From assembly GCA_900635495.1 (NCBI GenBank), contig LR134136.1, forward strand, positions 1,302,001 to 1,366,000: a DNA stretch of 64,000 nucleotides, given 5' to 3'. Source of the stretch: Atlantibacter hermannii. Lineage in GTDB: Bacteria > Pseudomonadota > Gammaproteobacteria > Enterobacterales > Enterobacteriaceae. A program made the translations under genes and the position numbers. Positions 9,769 through 18,771 of this stretch are shown one piece after another (position 1 is the first letter of the stretch; the number at the start of each line of letters is the position of its first letter). The notes beneath the pieces are model-generated. The model was not told the origin of the DNA. It worked only from the letters and a program-made list of their open reading frames with translations, and made no database searches.

Positions 9769-10530
9769 TTAGCGCCACTGCGCGTGACGCTGGCGATAGC
9801 AATCCACCCACATTGCCGTCGCGCCGCACACCGCCACCGGCATGATGAATAAATTTAAAAACGGAATAAGCGTGAACAAGCTGACCAGCGAACCAAACTG
9901 CATATTGGTAAATTTTTGTTCACGTAACGCGATCCGCATCGATTTAAACGGCACTTTGTGGTTATCGAAAGGATAGTCGCAATACTGGATAGCCAGCATC
10001 CATGCGCTGAATAAAAACCACAGCACAGGCGCGACGGTTTGACCAACGCCGGGAATAAAGTAGAGCAGCAGCAAGACGATCGCGCGCGGGAGATACCAGG
10101 CCAACTTTTGCCACTCACGTTTCATAATGCGCGGTACATCTTTGATGATGCCAAACACGCCGGTATCCGGCGGTGTCGCGCCGGTTAAACGCGCTTCCAG
10201 TTGCTCCGCCAGCAGTCCATTGAAGGGGGCGGCTATCCAGTTCGCCAGCGTTGAGAAGAAATACCCGAAAATAAGCAGCACGGAAATGACCACCAATGGC
10301 CAAATCACATAGCTCAGCCACTGGAGCCATTCCGGCACATGCGACATGAGTTGCGGGATCCACACATCAAATTGGGAAAACAACCACCAGAACGCGCCTC
10401 CCATTAAAATAATATTGATCAATAATGGCAGGATAACGAAACGGCGAATCCCCGGCAGGCTGACCAGTTTCCAGCCCTGGGAAAAGTAATACAGACCGCT
10501 ACGCGGGGTGGCGCCGGATTGTGAAACCAT
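9769..10530 (-). CDS. cysZ: Sulfate transporter CysZ
   Basis: Inner-membrane protein mediating sulfate uptake for cysteine synthesis. 253 residues, as in E. coli. The N terminus SGLYYFSQGWKLV and the long hydrophobic segments (about 35-55, 70-95, 145-170 and 205-230) match the EI24/CysZ family, and FIPGVGQTVAP is a conserved helix connector. It lies upstream of cysK on the same strand with about 160 bases between them, so a separate cysK promoter is expected. It is divergent from zipA. Confidence 0.95.
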   Translation of the reverse strand: MVSQSGATPRSGLYYFSQGWKLVSLPGIRRFVILPLLINIILMGGAFWWLFSQFDVWIPQLMSHVPEWLQWLSYVIWPLVVISVLLIFGYFFSTLANWIAAPFNGLLAEQLEARLTGATPPDTGVFGIIKDVPRIMKREWQKLAWYLPRAIVLLLLYFIPGVGQTVAPVLWFLFSAWMLAIQYCDYPFDNHKVPFKSMRIALREQKFTNMQFGSLVSLFTLIPFLNLFIMPVAVCGATAMWVDCYRQRHAQWR

Positions 10531-10758
10531 ATTGAGGCTTACTCCTTTAATATCAGCCAGGGTCTACCCGGGCTATCTTAACCGAGCGCGGCAATATCGC
10601 CAGTTCGGAAATGGTCGAAAAAACAGCAAAAAACACGTTTTATTTCATCTTTATGCGGAGAAAAACGTGAGTGGACTTGCACTTGGGCAGATGGGCAAAT
10701 ACTCTTAGTGAGTAAATGTTTGCCGCAGTGGCAAGGTGTTAGAACAACAGAGAATATA

Positions 10759-11748
10759 ATGATGCAGGATTTGCGTCTGATATTAATCATTGTTGGCGCA
10801 ATCGCCATAATAGCCTTACTGGTACACGGCCTGTGGACCAGCCGTAAGGAACGCTCTTCGGTATTCCGCGATCGTCCGATTAAGCGGATGAAATCGAGGC
10901 GTGATGACGATTCTGATGATGATGGCGATGACATGGAAGACGAAGGGGTTGGCGAAGTGCGCGTGCGCCGTGTCGCTCCCGAGCAGGAAACGGTCTTAAG
11001 GGATCAGGAACCGCCGCGTCAGCCGGAGTCGCCGCAGCATAACTACCAACCGCCTTACGCGTCCTCGCAGCCGCGCCAGCCTGTGGCTCGTCCTCAGGAG
11101 CCCGCGTCGCATCCTGCGCAACATGCACCTGTGCAGCAGCCGGCCCAACCCGCGCCTGCCGCACCGCGGCCCGCGCCCGCTCAGCCTGCTGCCGTCAGGC
11201 CAGCAGAGCCACAGCAGCCTGTTGCACCGCAGCCGCAGCCTGCTGCTACCCACGCGCCAACACCCGAACCCGTGGCGACGCCAGCGGCTGAGCCCGCTCC
11301 TGCGCCTGCACCGGAAAAACCGCGTCTGAAAGAGACCGTTATTGTCATGAACGTGTCGGCTCACGCGGGCAGCCAGTTAAATGGCGACGTGCTGCTTAAC
11401 AGCATTCAACAAGCGGGCTTTACGTTTGGTGAAATGAATATTTTCCATCGTCATCTGAGCCCGGACGGCAGCGGCCCGGTCTTGTTCAGCCTGGCGAATA
11501 TGGTGAAGCCGGGCTCTTTCGATCCGGAAAACATGCATACTTTCGCGACGCCGGGCGTCACGATTTTCATGCAGGTGCCTTCCTATGGCGATGAGATCCA
11601 AAACTTTAAACTGATGCTTCAGTCCGCACAGCATATCGCCGATGAAGTGGGAGGCGTGGTGCTTGACGATCAGCGTCGTATGATGACGCCGCAGAAACTG
11701 CGTGAGTATCAGGATCGTATTCGTGAAGTGAAAGACGCCAACGCCTGA
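10759..11748 (+). CDS. zipA: Cell division protein ZipA
   Basis: Essential divisome protein that tethers FtsZ to the inner membrane. 329 residues from the ATG at 10759 (MMQDLRLIL); an earlier in-frame ATG at 10708 adds 17 residues that do not resemble the family. Layout: N-terminal membrane helix (about 6-25), a charged stretch with a run of Asp (about 55-66), a flexible Pro/Gln/Ala-rich linker (about 85-185) and the C-terminal FtsZ-binding domain from about 190, which is highly conserved (LFSLANMVKPGSFD, VPSYGDEIQNFKLML). The linker composition differs from E. coli, as expected for a low-constraint spacer. Confidence 0.96.
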   Translation: MMQDLRLILIIVGAIAIIALLVHGLWTSRKERSSVFRDRPIKRMKSRRDDDSDDDGDDMEDEGVGEVRVRRVAPEQETVLRDQEPPRQPESPQHNYQPPYASSQPRQPVARPQEPASHPAQHAPVQQPAQPAPAAPRPAPAQPAAVRPAEPQQPVAPQPQPAATHAPTPEPVATPAAEPAPAPAPEKPRLKETVIVMNVSAHAGSQLNGDVLLNSIQQAGFTFGEMNIFHRHLSPDGSGPVLFSLANMVKPGSFDPENMHTFATPGVTIFMQVPSYGDEIQNFKLMLQSAQHIADEVGGVVLDDQRRMMTPQKLREYQDRIREVKDANA

Positions 11749-11777
11749 TGGGCGTGCGGTGAACATAACTCTTTAAG

Positions 11778-11802
11778 CCCCCGCATCGTCGGGGGTTTTT
11801 TT
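11778..11802 (+). terminator. Terminator after zipA
   Basis: The stem CCCCCG/CGGGGG with a CATCGT loop is followed by seven T, 29 bases after the zipA stop and just before ligA. Confidence 0.9.
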
Positions 11803-11817
11803 CATTGGTGGTGTGAT

Positions 11818-13836
11818 ATGGAATCAATTGAACAAAAACTGACTGACCTGAGAACCACGCTTCGCCATCATGAATATCTCTATCATGTGATGGACGCGCC
11901 GGAAATTCCGGATGCTGAGTATGACCGCTTAATGCGCGAACTGCGCGAGCTTGAAGCGCAGCATCCGGAGCTGGTGACCCCTGATTCACCGACGCAGCGT
12001 GTCGGCGCTGCGCCGCTGACGGCCTTCACGCAAATTCGCCATGAAGTGCCAATGCTTTCTCTGGATAACGTATTTGATGAAAGCAGTTTCCTGGCATTCA
12101 ACAAACGCGTGCAGGATCGGCTAAAAAGCACCGATGCGGTGACCTGGTGCTGCGAGCTAAAGCTTGATGGCCTGGCGGTCAGTTTGCTGTACGAAAACGG
12201 CTTACTGGTGCGTGCAGCCACTCGTGGCGACGGCACCACCGGTGAAGACATCACTTCGACGATTCGGACTATAAGAGCCATTCCGCTGAAACTGCGCGGT
12301 GAGGATATCCCGACGCGTCTTGAAGTTCGTGGGGAAGTCTTTCTGCCGCAGGCCGGATTTGAAAAGATTAACGAGGAAGCGCGTCGCACTGGCGGCAAAG
12401 TGTTTGCCAATCCGCGTAACGCGGCGGCGGGATCCCTGCGCCAACTCGATCCGCGCATAACGGCGAAACGCCCGTTAACGTTCAACTGCTACGGTGTTGG
12501 CCTTCTTGAAGGCGGCGAACTGCCGGCCAGCCACTATGAACGTTTACAGCAGTTTGCCCGCTGGGGTTTGCCGATTAGCCATCGCACCCGCATCTGCAAG
12601 ACCCCGGAAGAGGTGCTGGACTTTTATCGCCAGGTAGAAGCCGATCGCCCGCAACTGGGTTTTGATATCGATGGCGTGGTGATTAAAGTGGATTCGCTGG
12701 CGTTACAGGAACAGCTGGGCTTTGTGGCGCGCGCGCCACGCTGGGCAGTGGCCTTTAAATTCCCGGCGCAGGAGCAGATGACATTCGTACGCGACGTGGA
12801 GTTTCAGGTGGGCCGGACCGGGGCTATCACGCCCGTTGCGCGTCTCGAACCGGTTCAGGTTGCCGGTGTGCTGGTCAGCAACGCCACGCTGCATAACGCT
12901 GACGAAATCGAACGTCTTGGTCTGCGTATTGGCGACAAGGTCGTGATCCGCCGCGCCGGGGATGTGATCCCGCAGGTGGTAAACGTGGTGCTTTCGGAAC
13001 GTCCGGAAGATACCCGCGACGTCGTATTCCCGACCCACTGCCCGGTTTGCGGTTCCGATGTGGAACGCGTGGAGGGCGAAGCCGTGGCGCGTTGCACCGG
13101 CGGGTTGATTTGCGGCGCGCAGCGTAAAGAGTCCTTGAAGCATTTTGTTTCCCGCCGCGCCATGGACGTTGACGGTATGGGCGACAAGATCATCGATCAG
13201 CTGGTGGAGAAAGAGTACGTTCATACGCCTGCGGACCTGTTCCGGCTAACCGCCGGTAAGCTGACCGGGCTGGACCGCATGGGGCCGAAATCTGCACAAA
13301 ATGTGGTGGATGCGCTGGAAAAAGCGAAAGCCACTACCTTTGCACGCTTCCTGTACGCGCTGGGCATCCGTGAAGTGGGCGAAGCGACGGCGGCCGGGCT
13401 GGCGTCCTATTTCGGCAATCTGGATGCGTTAACCCGGGCCAGTATTGAAGAGCTTCAGAAAGTCCCGGATGTTGGCATTGTGGTGGCGACCCACGTTTAC
13501 AACTTCTTTGAAGAAGAGAGTAACCGGGAAGTCATTCGCCAGTTAGTCGAGGATATTGGCATTCACTGGCCGGAGCCGCTGGTGATCAAGGCAGAGGAAA
13601 TCGACAGCCACTTCGCCGGTAAAACGGTGGTGCTGACCGGTTCGCTGAGCCAGCTATCCCGCGACGATGCCAAAGCGCGCCTGACCGCATTGGGTGCGAA
13701 GGTAGCGGGCAGCGTATCGAAGAAAACCGACCTGGTTATCGCCGGGGAAGCGGCGGGTTCAAAACTGGCAAAAGCCCAGGAGCTTGGGATTGAGGTTATC
13801 GATGAAGCGGAAATGATCCGTTTGCTGGGTGAGTAA
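11818..13836 (+). CDS. ligA: NAD-dependent DNA ligase LigA
   Basis: Seals nicks in replication and repair using NAD. 672 residues. Domain order: Ia (1-70), adenylation domain with the AMP-accepting lysine K115 in CELKLDGLA, OB fold (about 320-400), a four-cysteine zinc finger (C408, C411, C426, C432), helix-hairpin-helix repeats (about 440-585) and a C-terminal BRCT domain from about 590 (FAGKTVVLTGSL). It follows zipA across a strong terminator, so it probably has its own promoter close to the start. Intact and unremarkable. Confidence 0.98.
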   Translation: MESIEQKLTDLRTTLRHHEYLYHVMDAPEIPDAEYDRLMRELRELEAQHPELVTPDSPTQRVGAAPLTAFTQIRHEVPMLSLDNVFDESSFLAFNKRVQDRLKSTDAVTWCCELKLDGLAVSLLYENGLLVRAATRGDGTTGEDITSTIRTIRAIPLKLRGEDIPTRLEVRGEVFLPQAGFEKINEEARRTGGKVFANPRNAAAGSLRQLDPRITAKRPLTFNCYGVGLLEGGELPASHYERLQQFARWGLPISHRTRICKTPEEVLDFYRQVEADRPQLGFDIDGVVIKVDSLALQEQLGFVARAPRWAVAFKFPAQEQMTFVRDVEFQVGRTGAITPVARLEPVQVAGVLVSNATLHNADEIERLGLRIGDKVVIRRAGDVIPQVVNVVLSERPEDTRDVVFPTHCPVCGSDVERVEGEAVARCTGGLICGAQRKESLKHFVSRRAMDVDGMGDKIIDQLVEKEYVHTPADLFRLTAGKLTGLDRMGPKSAQNVVDALEKAKATTFARFLYALGIREVGEATAAGLASYFGNLDALTRASIEELQKVPDVGIVVATHVYNFFEEESNREVIRQLVEDIGIHWPEPLVIKAEEIDSHFAGKTVVLTGSLSQLSRDDAKARLTALGAKVAGSVSKKTDLVIAGEAAGSKLAKAQELGIEVIDEAEMIRLLGE

Positions 13837-13837
13837 C

Positions 13838-14050
13838 ATGGAAAAAGAGCAGCTGGTCGCCATTGCGAATACTGAAATGCCCTTTGGCAAATATAAAGGC
13901 CGCAGGCTGATTGATTTGCCGGAAGAGTATTTGCTGTGGTTCGCCCGCAAGGATGAATTTCCTCCAGGACGGTTAGGAGAGCTGATGGCGATCGCGTTGT
14001 TGATTAAAACTGAAGGGCTGACCCATCTGGTTCAGCCCCTGAAAAAGTAG
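13838..14050 (+). CDS. ypeB: YpeB, DUF3820 family protein
   Basis: Small cytoplasmic protein of 70 residues. The start is the ATG at 13838, one base after the ligA stop; an in-frame ATG three codons earlier overlaps ligA and lacks family support. The conserved core MPFGKYKGRRLIDLPEEYL and WFARKDEFPPGRLGEL defines DUF3820. Its position directly behind ligA is conserved in enterics and suggests co-transcription, and perhaps a nucleic-acid-related role, but no function is established. Confidence 0.88.
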   Translation: MEKEQLVAIANTEMPFGKYKGRRLIDLPEEYLLWFARKDEFPPGRLGELMAIALLIKTEGLTHLVQPLKK

Positions 14051-14052
14051 CC

Positions 14053-15057
14053 TCAGGCTTTTGCGGCGTGGGCCTTTTCCTGCGCCCGCAGTTTCTCCGT
14101 CTGGTTTTTGTAACGCCGCGCCATGACTGCACAGACCATCAATTGGATCTGATGGAAAATCATGAGCGGCAGCACCATCATCCCTATTACCGACGTTGGG
14201 AACAGAATATTGGCCATCGGAATGCCGTTCGCCAGGCTTTTCTTGGAGCCGCAGAACACGATGGTGATTTCATCCGCTTTACTGAAGCCGCATTTACGCG
14301 CGACCAGGATGTTTATGCCAATCACAATCGCCAGCAGCACCAGGCTGACAATCACGATAAACAACAGTGAACCCATGCCCACTTTATGCCAGATGCCGTG
14401 CACCACGGCTTCACTGAATGCCGAATAGACGACCAGCAGAATAGAAGTTTGGTCAGTTTTCGAAATCCACTTTTTATTACGCGCTACCCAGTCGCCAATC
14501 CACGGACGCGAAAGATGCCCGAGCACGAACGGCAGCAGCAGTTGCAGCATTATTTTACCAACCTGCTCAAGACTGCCTTCCGCGCCGTGCATATTCATGA
14601 CCAGACCGACTAACAGCGGCGACAGGAAAATTCCCAGCAAACTGGAGGCCGACGCAGAGCAAACCGCAGCCGCCACGTTACCACCGGCAATCGAAGTGAA
14701 GGCGATGGCGGACTGAACGGTGGCCGGCAAAATACACAGGTAGAGAAACCCGGTGTAGAGCTCCTGGCTGACGTTTACCGGCGCCCACCAGGCGAACAGC
14801 ACGCCGAGCACCGGAAAGAGCACAAAGGTACTGCACATTACCCACAAGTGAAGCCGCCAGTGGCTTCCGCCCGCGATAATGGCTTCGCGGGATAATTTGG
14901 CGCCATGCATAAAAAACAGCAGCGCGATGGCAGCGGTGGTAAGACCTTCAAAGAACGGGACAAATCCCCCGCGCGCCGGGAAAAAAGAGGCCAGTAATAC
15001 CACGGCAATCAGCGTGATCGTAAACGGATCGAGGATACGGAAAAATTTCATGTTCAC
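14053..15057 (-). CDS. yfeH: YfeH, bile acid:sodium symporter family transporter
   Basis: Inner-membrane protein of 334 residues with about ten hydrophobic segments, belonging to the SBF-like (BASS) superfamily. Recognisable segments are ILPATVQSAIAFTSIAGGNV and FCGSKKSLANGIPMANILF, the paired unwound-helix regions of this fold. The physiological substrate is not known. The C terminus is basic and Ala-rich. It is divergent from the LysR gene yfeR across about 80 bases, and YfeR is the likely local regulator. It is convergent with ypeB, only two bases apart. Confidence 0.88.
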   Translation of the reverse strand: MNMKFFRILDPFTITLIAVVLLASFFPARGGFVPFFEGLTTAAIALLFFMHGAKLSREAIIAGGSHWRLHLWVMCSTFVLFPVLGVLFAWWAPVNVSQELYTGFLYLCILPATVQSAIAFTSIAGGNVAAAVCSASASSLLGIFLSPLLVGLVMNMHGAEGSLEQVGKIMLQLLLPFVLGHLSRPWIGDWVARNKKWISKTDQTSILLVVYSAFSEAVVHGIWHKVGMGSLLFIVIVSLVLLAIVIGINILVARKCGFSKADEITIVFCGSKKSLANGIPMANILFPTSVIGMMVLPLMIFHQIQLMVCAVMARRYKNQTEKLRAQEKAHAAKA

Positions 15058-15139
15058 TCCTGAAGTCGAGGTCCTTATTTTGCGTTTTTCGTTTTGAGAA
15101 ATAAAATTGATTTATTGCATCCATTCATGAAGAAAATAT

Positions 15140-16084
15140 ATGAATGTCTCACTTCGTCAGTTGCGCATTTTTGTCACTGTTGCCCAGGTTCATAGTTTTA
15201 GCCGTGCCGGGGACGTGATTGGGTTAAGCCAGTCCGCTATAAGTCATAGCGTAAAAGAGCTGGAACGTCAGTGTGGGGTCAGATTACTGGACAGAACGAC
15301 CCGTGAAGTGGTCATGACCGAGGCCGGTCAGCAACTGGCGGCCAGGCTGGAGCGTTTGCTGGATGAACTCAACAGCACTTTACGTGATGCTGGCAGGGTG
15401 GGGCAGCAGTTATCAGGAACGGTACGCGTCGCGGCCAGCCAGACGATCTCTGCGCATCTGATCCCCCAGTGCATCGCACAAAGTAATCTTCGCTATCCGG
15501 AAATCGATTTTGTACTGCACGACCGGCCGCAACAGTGGGTACTGGAGAGTATCCGCCAGGGCGAAGTGGATTTTGGCATTGTTATCGATCCCGGCCCGGT
15601 GAGCGATTTACAGTGCGAAGTGGTGTTGTCGGAACCGTTTTTACTGCTGTGCAGGGAAGATCATCCGTTTAGCCAAATGCCGCAGGTGCCGTGGCAGGCG
15701 CTGGATGGGGAGCGTCTGGTCTTGCAGGATTATGCCTCCGGCAGCCGACCGCTCATCGACGCGGCGCTGGCCCGTCAACATATTGCCGCCCAAATCGTGC
15801 AGGAAATTGGTCATCCCGCCACGCTGTTTCCTATGGTGGAAGCGGGGATTGGTATTAGCGTTTTGCCCGCGCTGGCCTTGCCGCTGCCGCAGGGATGCCA
15901 TTTAGCGGTAAAACCGCTGACGCCGGTTATCGACCGCCGTTTGATGCTGGTGCAGCGTAAGAAACGATCGCTGTCCGGGGCGGCGCAGGCGATTTGGGAA
16001 GTGGTACGCGCACAGGCACACTGCCTGACCCAGGCGCGTATCCACGATCCGCTGTTTAACGTGCCTGACGCCGATCAGACGTAA
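15140..16084 (+). CDS. yfeR: LysR-type regulator YfeR
   Basis: DNA-binding regulator of 314 residues. The winged helix-turn-helix occupies residues 1-60 (SLRQLRIFVTVAQVHSFSRA, then LSQSAISHSVKELE), followed by a periplasmic-binding-like effector domain (about 90-300). It is divergent from yfeH, the usual LysR arrangement with its target; the 82-base gap is AT-rich and would hold both promoters. In Salmonella YfeR has been linked to osmolarity-responsive control of yfeH. Its 3' end overlaps the convergent FlxA-like gene by ten bases. Confidence 0.92.
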   Translation: MNVSLRQLRIFVTVAQVHSFSRAGDVIGLSQSAISHSVKELERQCGVRLLDRTTREVVMTEAGQQLAARLERLLDELNSTLRDAGRVGQQLSGTVRVAASQTISAHLIPQCIAQSNLRYPEIDFVLHDRPQQWVLESIRQGEVDFGIVIDPGPVSDLQCEVVLSEPFLLLCREDHPFSQMPQVPWQALDGERLVLQDYASGSRPLIDAALARQHIAAQIVQEIGHPATLFPMVEAGIGISVLPALALPLPQGCHLAVKPLTPVIDRRLMLVQRKKRSLSGAAQAIWEVVRAQAHCLTQARIHDPLFNVPDADQT

Positions 16085-16404
16085 ACATCAATCTGGTGAT
16101 CGTTAGACAACGCATCAATGCCCTTAACGCTGGATTGATCCTGTTTCTTCAGGGCTTCTTCCGCCTGCTGGTGCTGCAATTGCGCCAGCTGCGCCTGCAG
16201 CATTTTGATCTGCTGCTGAATCATCTCCTGCTGCTTACGCTTAACGTCCGGATCGCCTTCGCTGCTGCTGATGTCTTTTAACTGCTGGATTAATTTCGTG
16301 ATTTGCTGAGTAAGACGGGTAATTTGCGCGGACAGGCTGTTTCCTTGCGCCGCGCTGCCGCTACCGGTTTGCATCATCGGGGTTGATGTCGAAATAGTGG
16401 TCAT
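16075..16404 (-). CDS. FlxA-like protein, sigma-28 controlled
   Basis: Predicted cytoplasmic protein of 109 residues, largely one coiled coil rich in Gln, Lys and Leu (about 30-85: ITRLTQQITKLIQQLKDISS, then QIKMLQAQLAQLQHQQAEEA). This matches the FlxA-like family; E. coli FlxA is a flagellar-regulon protein of unknown function. The start is the ATG at 16404, behind an excellent AAGGAG. A near-perfect sigma-28 promoter lies 30 bases upstream, so the gene should be expressed with late flagellar genes. It sits alone between yfeR and xapA, away from any flagellar cluster. Its stop overlaps the end of yfeR. Confidence 0.85.
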   Translation of the reverse strand: MTTISTSTPMMQTGSGSAAQGNSLSAQITRLTQQITKLIQQLKDISSSEGDPDVKRKQQEMIQQQIKMLQAQLAQLQHQQAEEALKKQDQSSVKGIDALSNDHQIDVYV

Positions 16405-16433
16405 TCTGTTCTCCTTTTTTTGCCCGTACGACA

Positions 16434-16460
16434 TTATCGGCCTGTTTCCCAATAACTTGA
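16434..16460 (-). promoter_or_regulatory. Sigma-28 (FliA) promoter of the FlxA-like gene
   Basis: On the minus strand the sequence reads TCAAGTTA, an 11-base spacer, then GCCGATAA. The -10 box matches the FliA consensus exactly, the -35 box matches well, and the spacing is the optimal 11. Confidence 0.85.
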
Positions 16461-16575
16461 GGCGAGGGCGGCGGGATCGATATACAAACGCTATTGATAA
16501 GTCGGGAAAAGTGTATTGGTTAGCAACCGGTCGTTGTCGTTATAACTCTGGTACTGCTTATCCGGAGGACATGCT

Positions 16576-17412
16576 ATGACGACGCTTTCGCTTTCTCATC
16601 CCGATCGCTGCGCGGAAATCATTCGCGCACGCAAGCCCGGTTTTACTCCCCGCGTCACCCTGATCCTGGGCTCAGGCCTTGGGGAGTTAGCCGACCAAAT
16701 GACCGATGCGGTCACACTTCCCTACGAGACGCTGCCCGGCTTCCCGGTCAGCGCCGTACATGGTCATGCCGGAGAGCTGGTTTTGGGCCAACTGGCTGGG
16801 GTGAACATCGCCTGTATGAAAGGGCGGGGCCATTTCTACGAGGGGCGCGGCATGTCCGTGATGACGGAGGCAATCCGCACGTTTCGGCTGCTGGGATGCG
16901 AACTGCTGTTTTGCACCAACGCGGCGGGATCGTTGCGTCCGGCGGTGGGGCCAGGTGAGCTGGTAGCGCTCACGGACCATATCAATATGATGCCTGGCAC
17001 GCCGATGGTAGGCCCGAATGATGAACGTTTTGGCGAACGTTTCTTCTCACTGCAAAACGCCTACGACGCCGATTATCGCCGCGTGCTTCAGACGGTGGCC
17101 GCAGAACAGGGCTTTACATTAAGCGAAGGGGTATTTGTCTCTTATCCCGGACCGAACTTCGAGACGGCTGCGGAAATTCGCATGATGCAACTTATCGGCG
17201 GTGATGTGGTGGGAATGTCGGTGGTACCGGAAGTGATTTCCGCTCGCCACTGCGGAATGAAAGTGGTGGCGGTATCGGCGATTACCAATATGGCCGAGGG
17301 ATTAAGTGCAGTGAAATTATCCCATGCGCAAACCCTGGCCGCCGCGGCGCTTTCCCGGCAAAACTTTATCGCGTTGATTTGCGGCTTTTTGGGCAAGTTA
17401 TCCGGTCAGTGA
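16576..17412 (+). CDS. xapA: Xanthosine phosphorylase (purine nucleoside phosphorylase II) XapA
   Basis: Cleaves xanthosine, inosine and guanosine with phosphate to the free base and ribose-1-phosphate. 278 residues. Trimeric PNP features are LILGSGLGELAD (phosphate loop), GHFYEGRG, FCTNAAGS, the specificity segment VFVSYPGPNFETAAEI, and MSVVPEVISARHCG. A strong ribosome site (CCGGAGGA) precedes the ATG. First gene of xapAB, with the LysR activator xapR following on the same strand. A GC-rich hairpin (ACCGCTCCC/GGGAGCGGT) between xapA and xapB has no U-tract and may affect mRNA processing. Confidence 0.95.
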   Translation: MTTLSLSHPDRCAEIIRARKPGFTPRVTLILGSGLGELADQMTDAVTLPYETLPGFPVSAVHGHAGELVLGQLAGVNIACMKGRGHFYEGRGMSVMTEAIRTFRLLGCELLFCTNAAGSLRPAVGPGELVALTDHINMMPGTPMVGPNDERFGERFFSLQNAYDADYRRVLQTVAAEQGFTLSEGVFVSYPGPNFETAAEIRMMQLIGGDVVGMSVVPEVISARHCGMKVVAVSAITNMAEGLSAVKLSHAQTLAAAALSRQNFIALICGFLGKLSGQ

Positions 17413-17457
17413 AAACCTTACCGCTCCCCGGGCGGGAGCGGTTATGCACACAGGACA

Positions 17458-18717
17458 ATGATTATGGGCATTACAGGCCGTTTAAAGATCATGTCGTTTA
17501 TGCAGTATTTTATCTGGGGGAGCTGGCTGGTCACCCTGGGCTCCTACATGATCAATACATTGGGGTTTACCGGCGCGACTGTCGGCATGATTTATAGCTC
17601 GAAAGGTTTAGCGGCAATTATTATGCCCGCGCTGGTGGGGATTATTGCCGATAAATGGTTACAGGCGGAGCGCGCTTATTGTCTCTGTCATTTAATCTGC
17701 GCAGGCGCATTAGGCTATGCCGCCCACGTTAATCAACCAGAAGCCATGTTCTGGGCCATGCTGGTGAATGCGATGGCGTTTATGCCGACCATCGCGCTGT
17801 CAAACAGCATCTCATATTTCTGTCTCGAAAAAGCCGGTATGGATACGGTGACCTGTTTCCCGCCTATACGCGTATTCGGTACGGTGGGATTTATTGCCGC
17901 CATGTGGGCCATTAGCCTGTCAGGCTATGAACTCAGCAATATGCAGCTTTATATTGCCTCCGGAGCCTCGCTGTTTCTGGCGCTGTATGCGCTAACGTTG
18001 CCTGCGGTGCCGTGTGCGAAGCAAAAAAGCACCCAACGTCTGGCGGGGAAATTAGGTCTGGATGCGCTGGTGTTATTTAAACAACCGATGATGAAGGTGT
18101 TCTTTTTATTCGCCATGCTGCTGGGGGCAGTGCTGCAAATAACCAATACGTTTGGCAGCCCCTTTCTTCATGACTTTTCCCGGGCTCCGCAGTTCGCCGA
18201 AAGTTTTATCGTGCGCTATCCGTCGTTGCTGCTTTCTCTGTCACAACTCTCTGAAGTGGGATTTATTTTAACCATTCCCTTCTTCCTGAAACGCTATGGC
18301 ATCAAAATTGTGATGCTGATGAGTATGGTGGCCTGGATGCTGCGATTTGGATTATTCGCCATCGGCGATCCGTCCGCCAGCGGCGTTATCTTTCTGGTGC
18401 TCTCAATGATTGTTTATGGGTGCGCATTCGACTTCTTTAATATTTCCGGCTCAGTATTTGTCGAACAGGAAGTCGATCCGTCGATACGTGCCAGCGCCCA
18501 GGGGTTATTTATGACCATGGTTAATGGCATTGGCGCATGGGTGGGCTCAATACTGAGCGGTATGGCCGTGGATTATTTTTCCTTAGACGGCGTAAAAGAG
18601 TGGCCAACCATTTGGCTGGTATTTGCTGGCTACGCGTTGATACTGGCTGTGCTGTTTGCATATTGTTTCCATTATCCGCAAACCCCTAAAAACCTGTCTT
18701 CATCACTGTCACATTAA
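17458..18717 (+). CDS. xapB: Xanthosine:H+ symporter XapB
   Basis: Inner-membrane nucleoside transporter of the NHS branch of the major facilitator superfamily, supplying xanthosine to XapA. 419 residues with about twelve hydrophobic segments. Highly conserved are QYFIWGSWLVTLGSYMINTL near the N terminus, FPPIRVFGTVGFI, and FNISGSVFVEQEVD in the second half. Two in-frame ATGs (17458 and 17464) are both plausible starts. It lies 45 bases after xapA and 54 before xapR. Confidence 0.95.
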   Translation: MIMGITGRLKIMSFMQYFIWGSWLVTLGSYMINTLGFTGATVGMIYSSKGLAAIIMPALVGIIADKWLQAERAYCLCHLICAGALGYAAHVNQPEAMFWAMLVNAMAFMPTIALSNSISYFCLEKAGMDTVTCFPPIRVFGTVGFIAAMWAISLSGYELSNMQLYIASGASLFLALYALTLPAVPCAKQKSTQRLAGKLGLDALVLFKQPMMKVFFLFAMLLGAVLQITNTFGSPFLHDFSRAPQFAESFIVRYPSLLLSLSQLSEVGFILTIPFFLKRYGIKIVMLMSMVAWMLRFGLFAIGDPSASGVIFLVLSMIVYGCAFDFFNISGSVFVEQEVDPSIRASAQGLFMTMVNGIGAWVGSILSGMAVDYFSLDGVKEWPTIWLVFAGYALILAVLFAYCFHYPQTPKNLSSSLSH

Positions 18718-18771
18718 GCGTTGAATGATAAAGAACCGGGAATAAAAAGGTGATACAGGAATGCGCAGACA

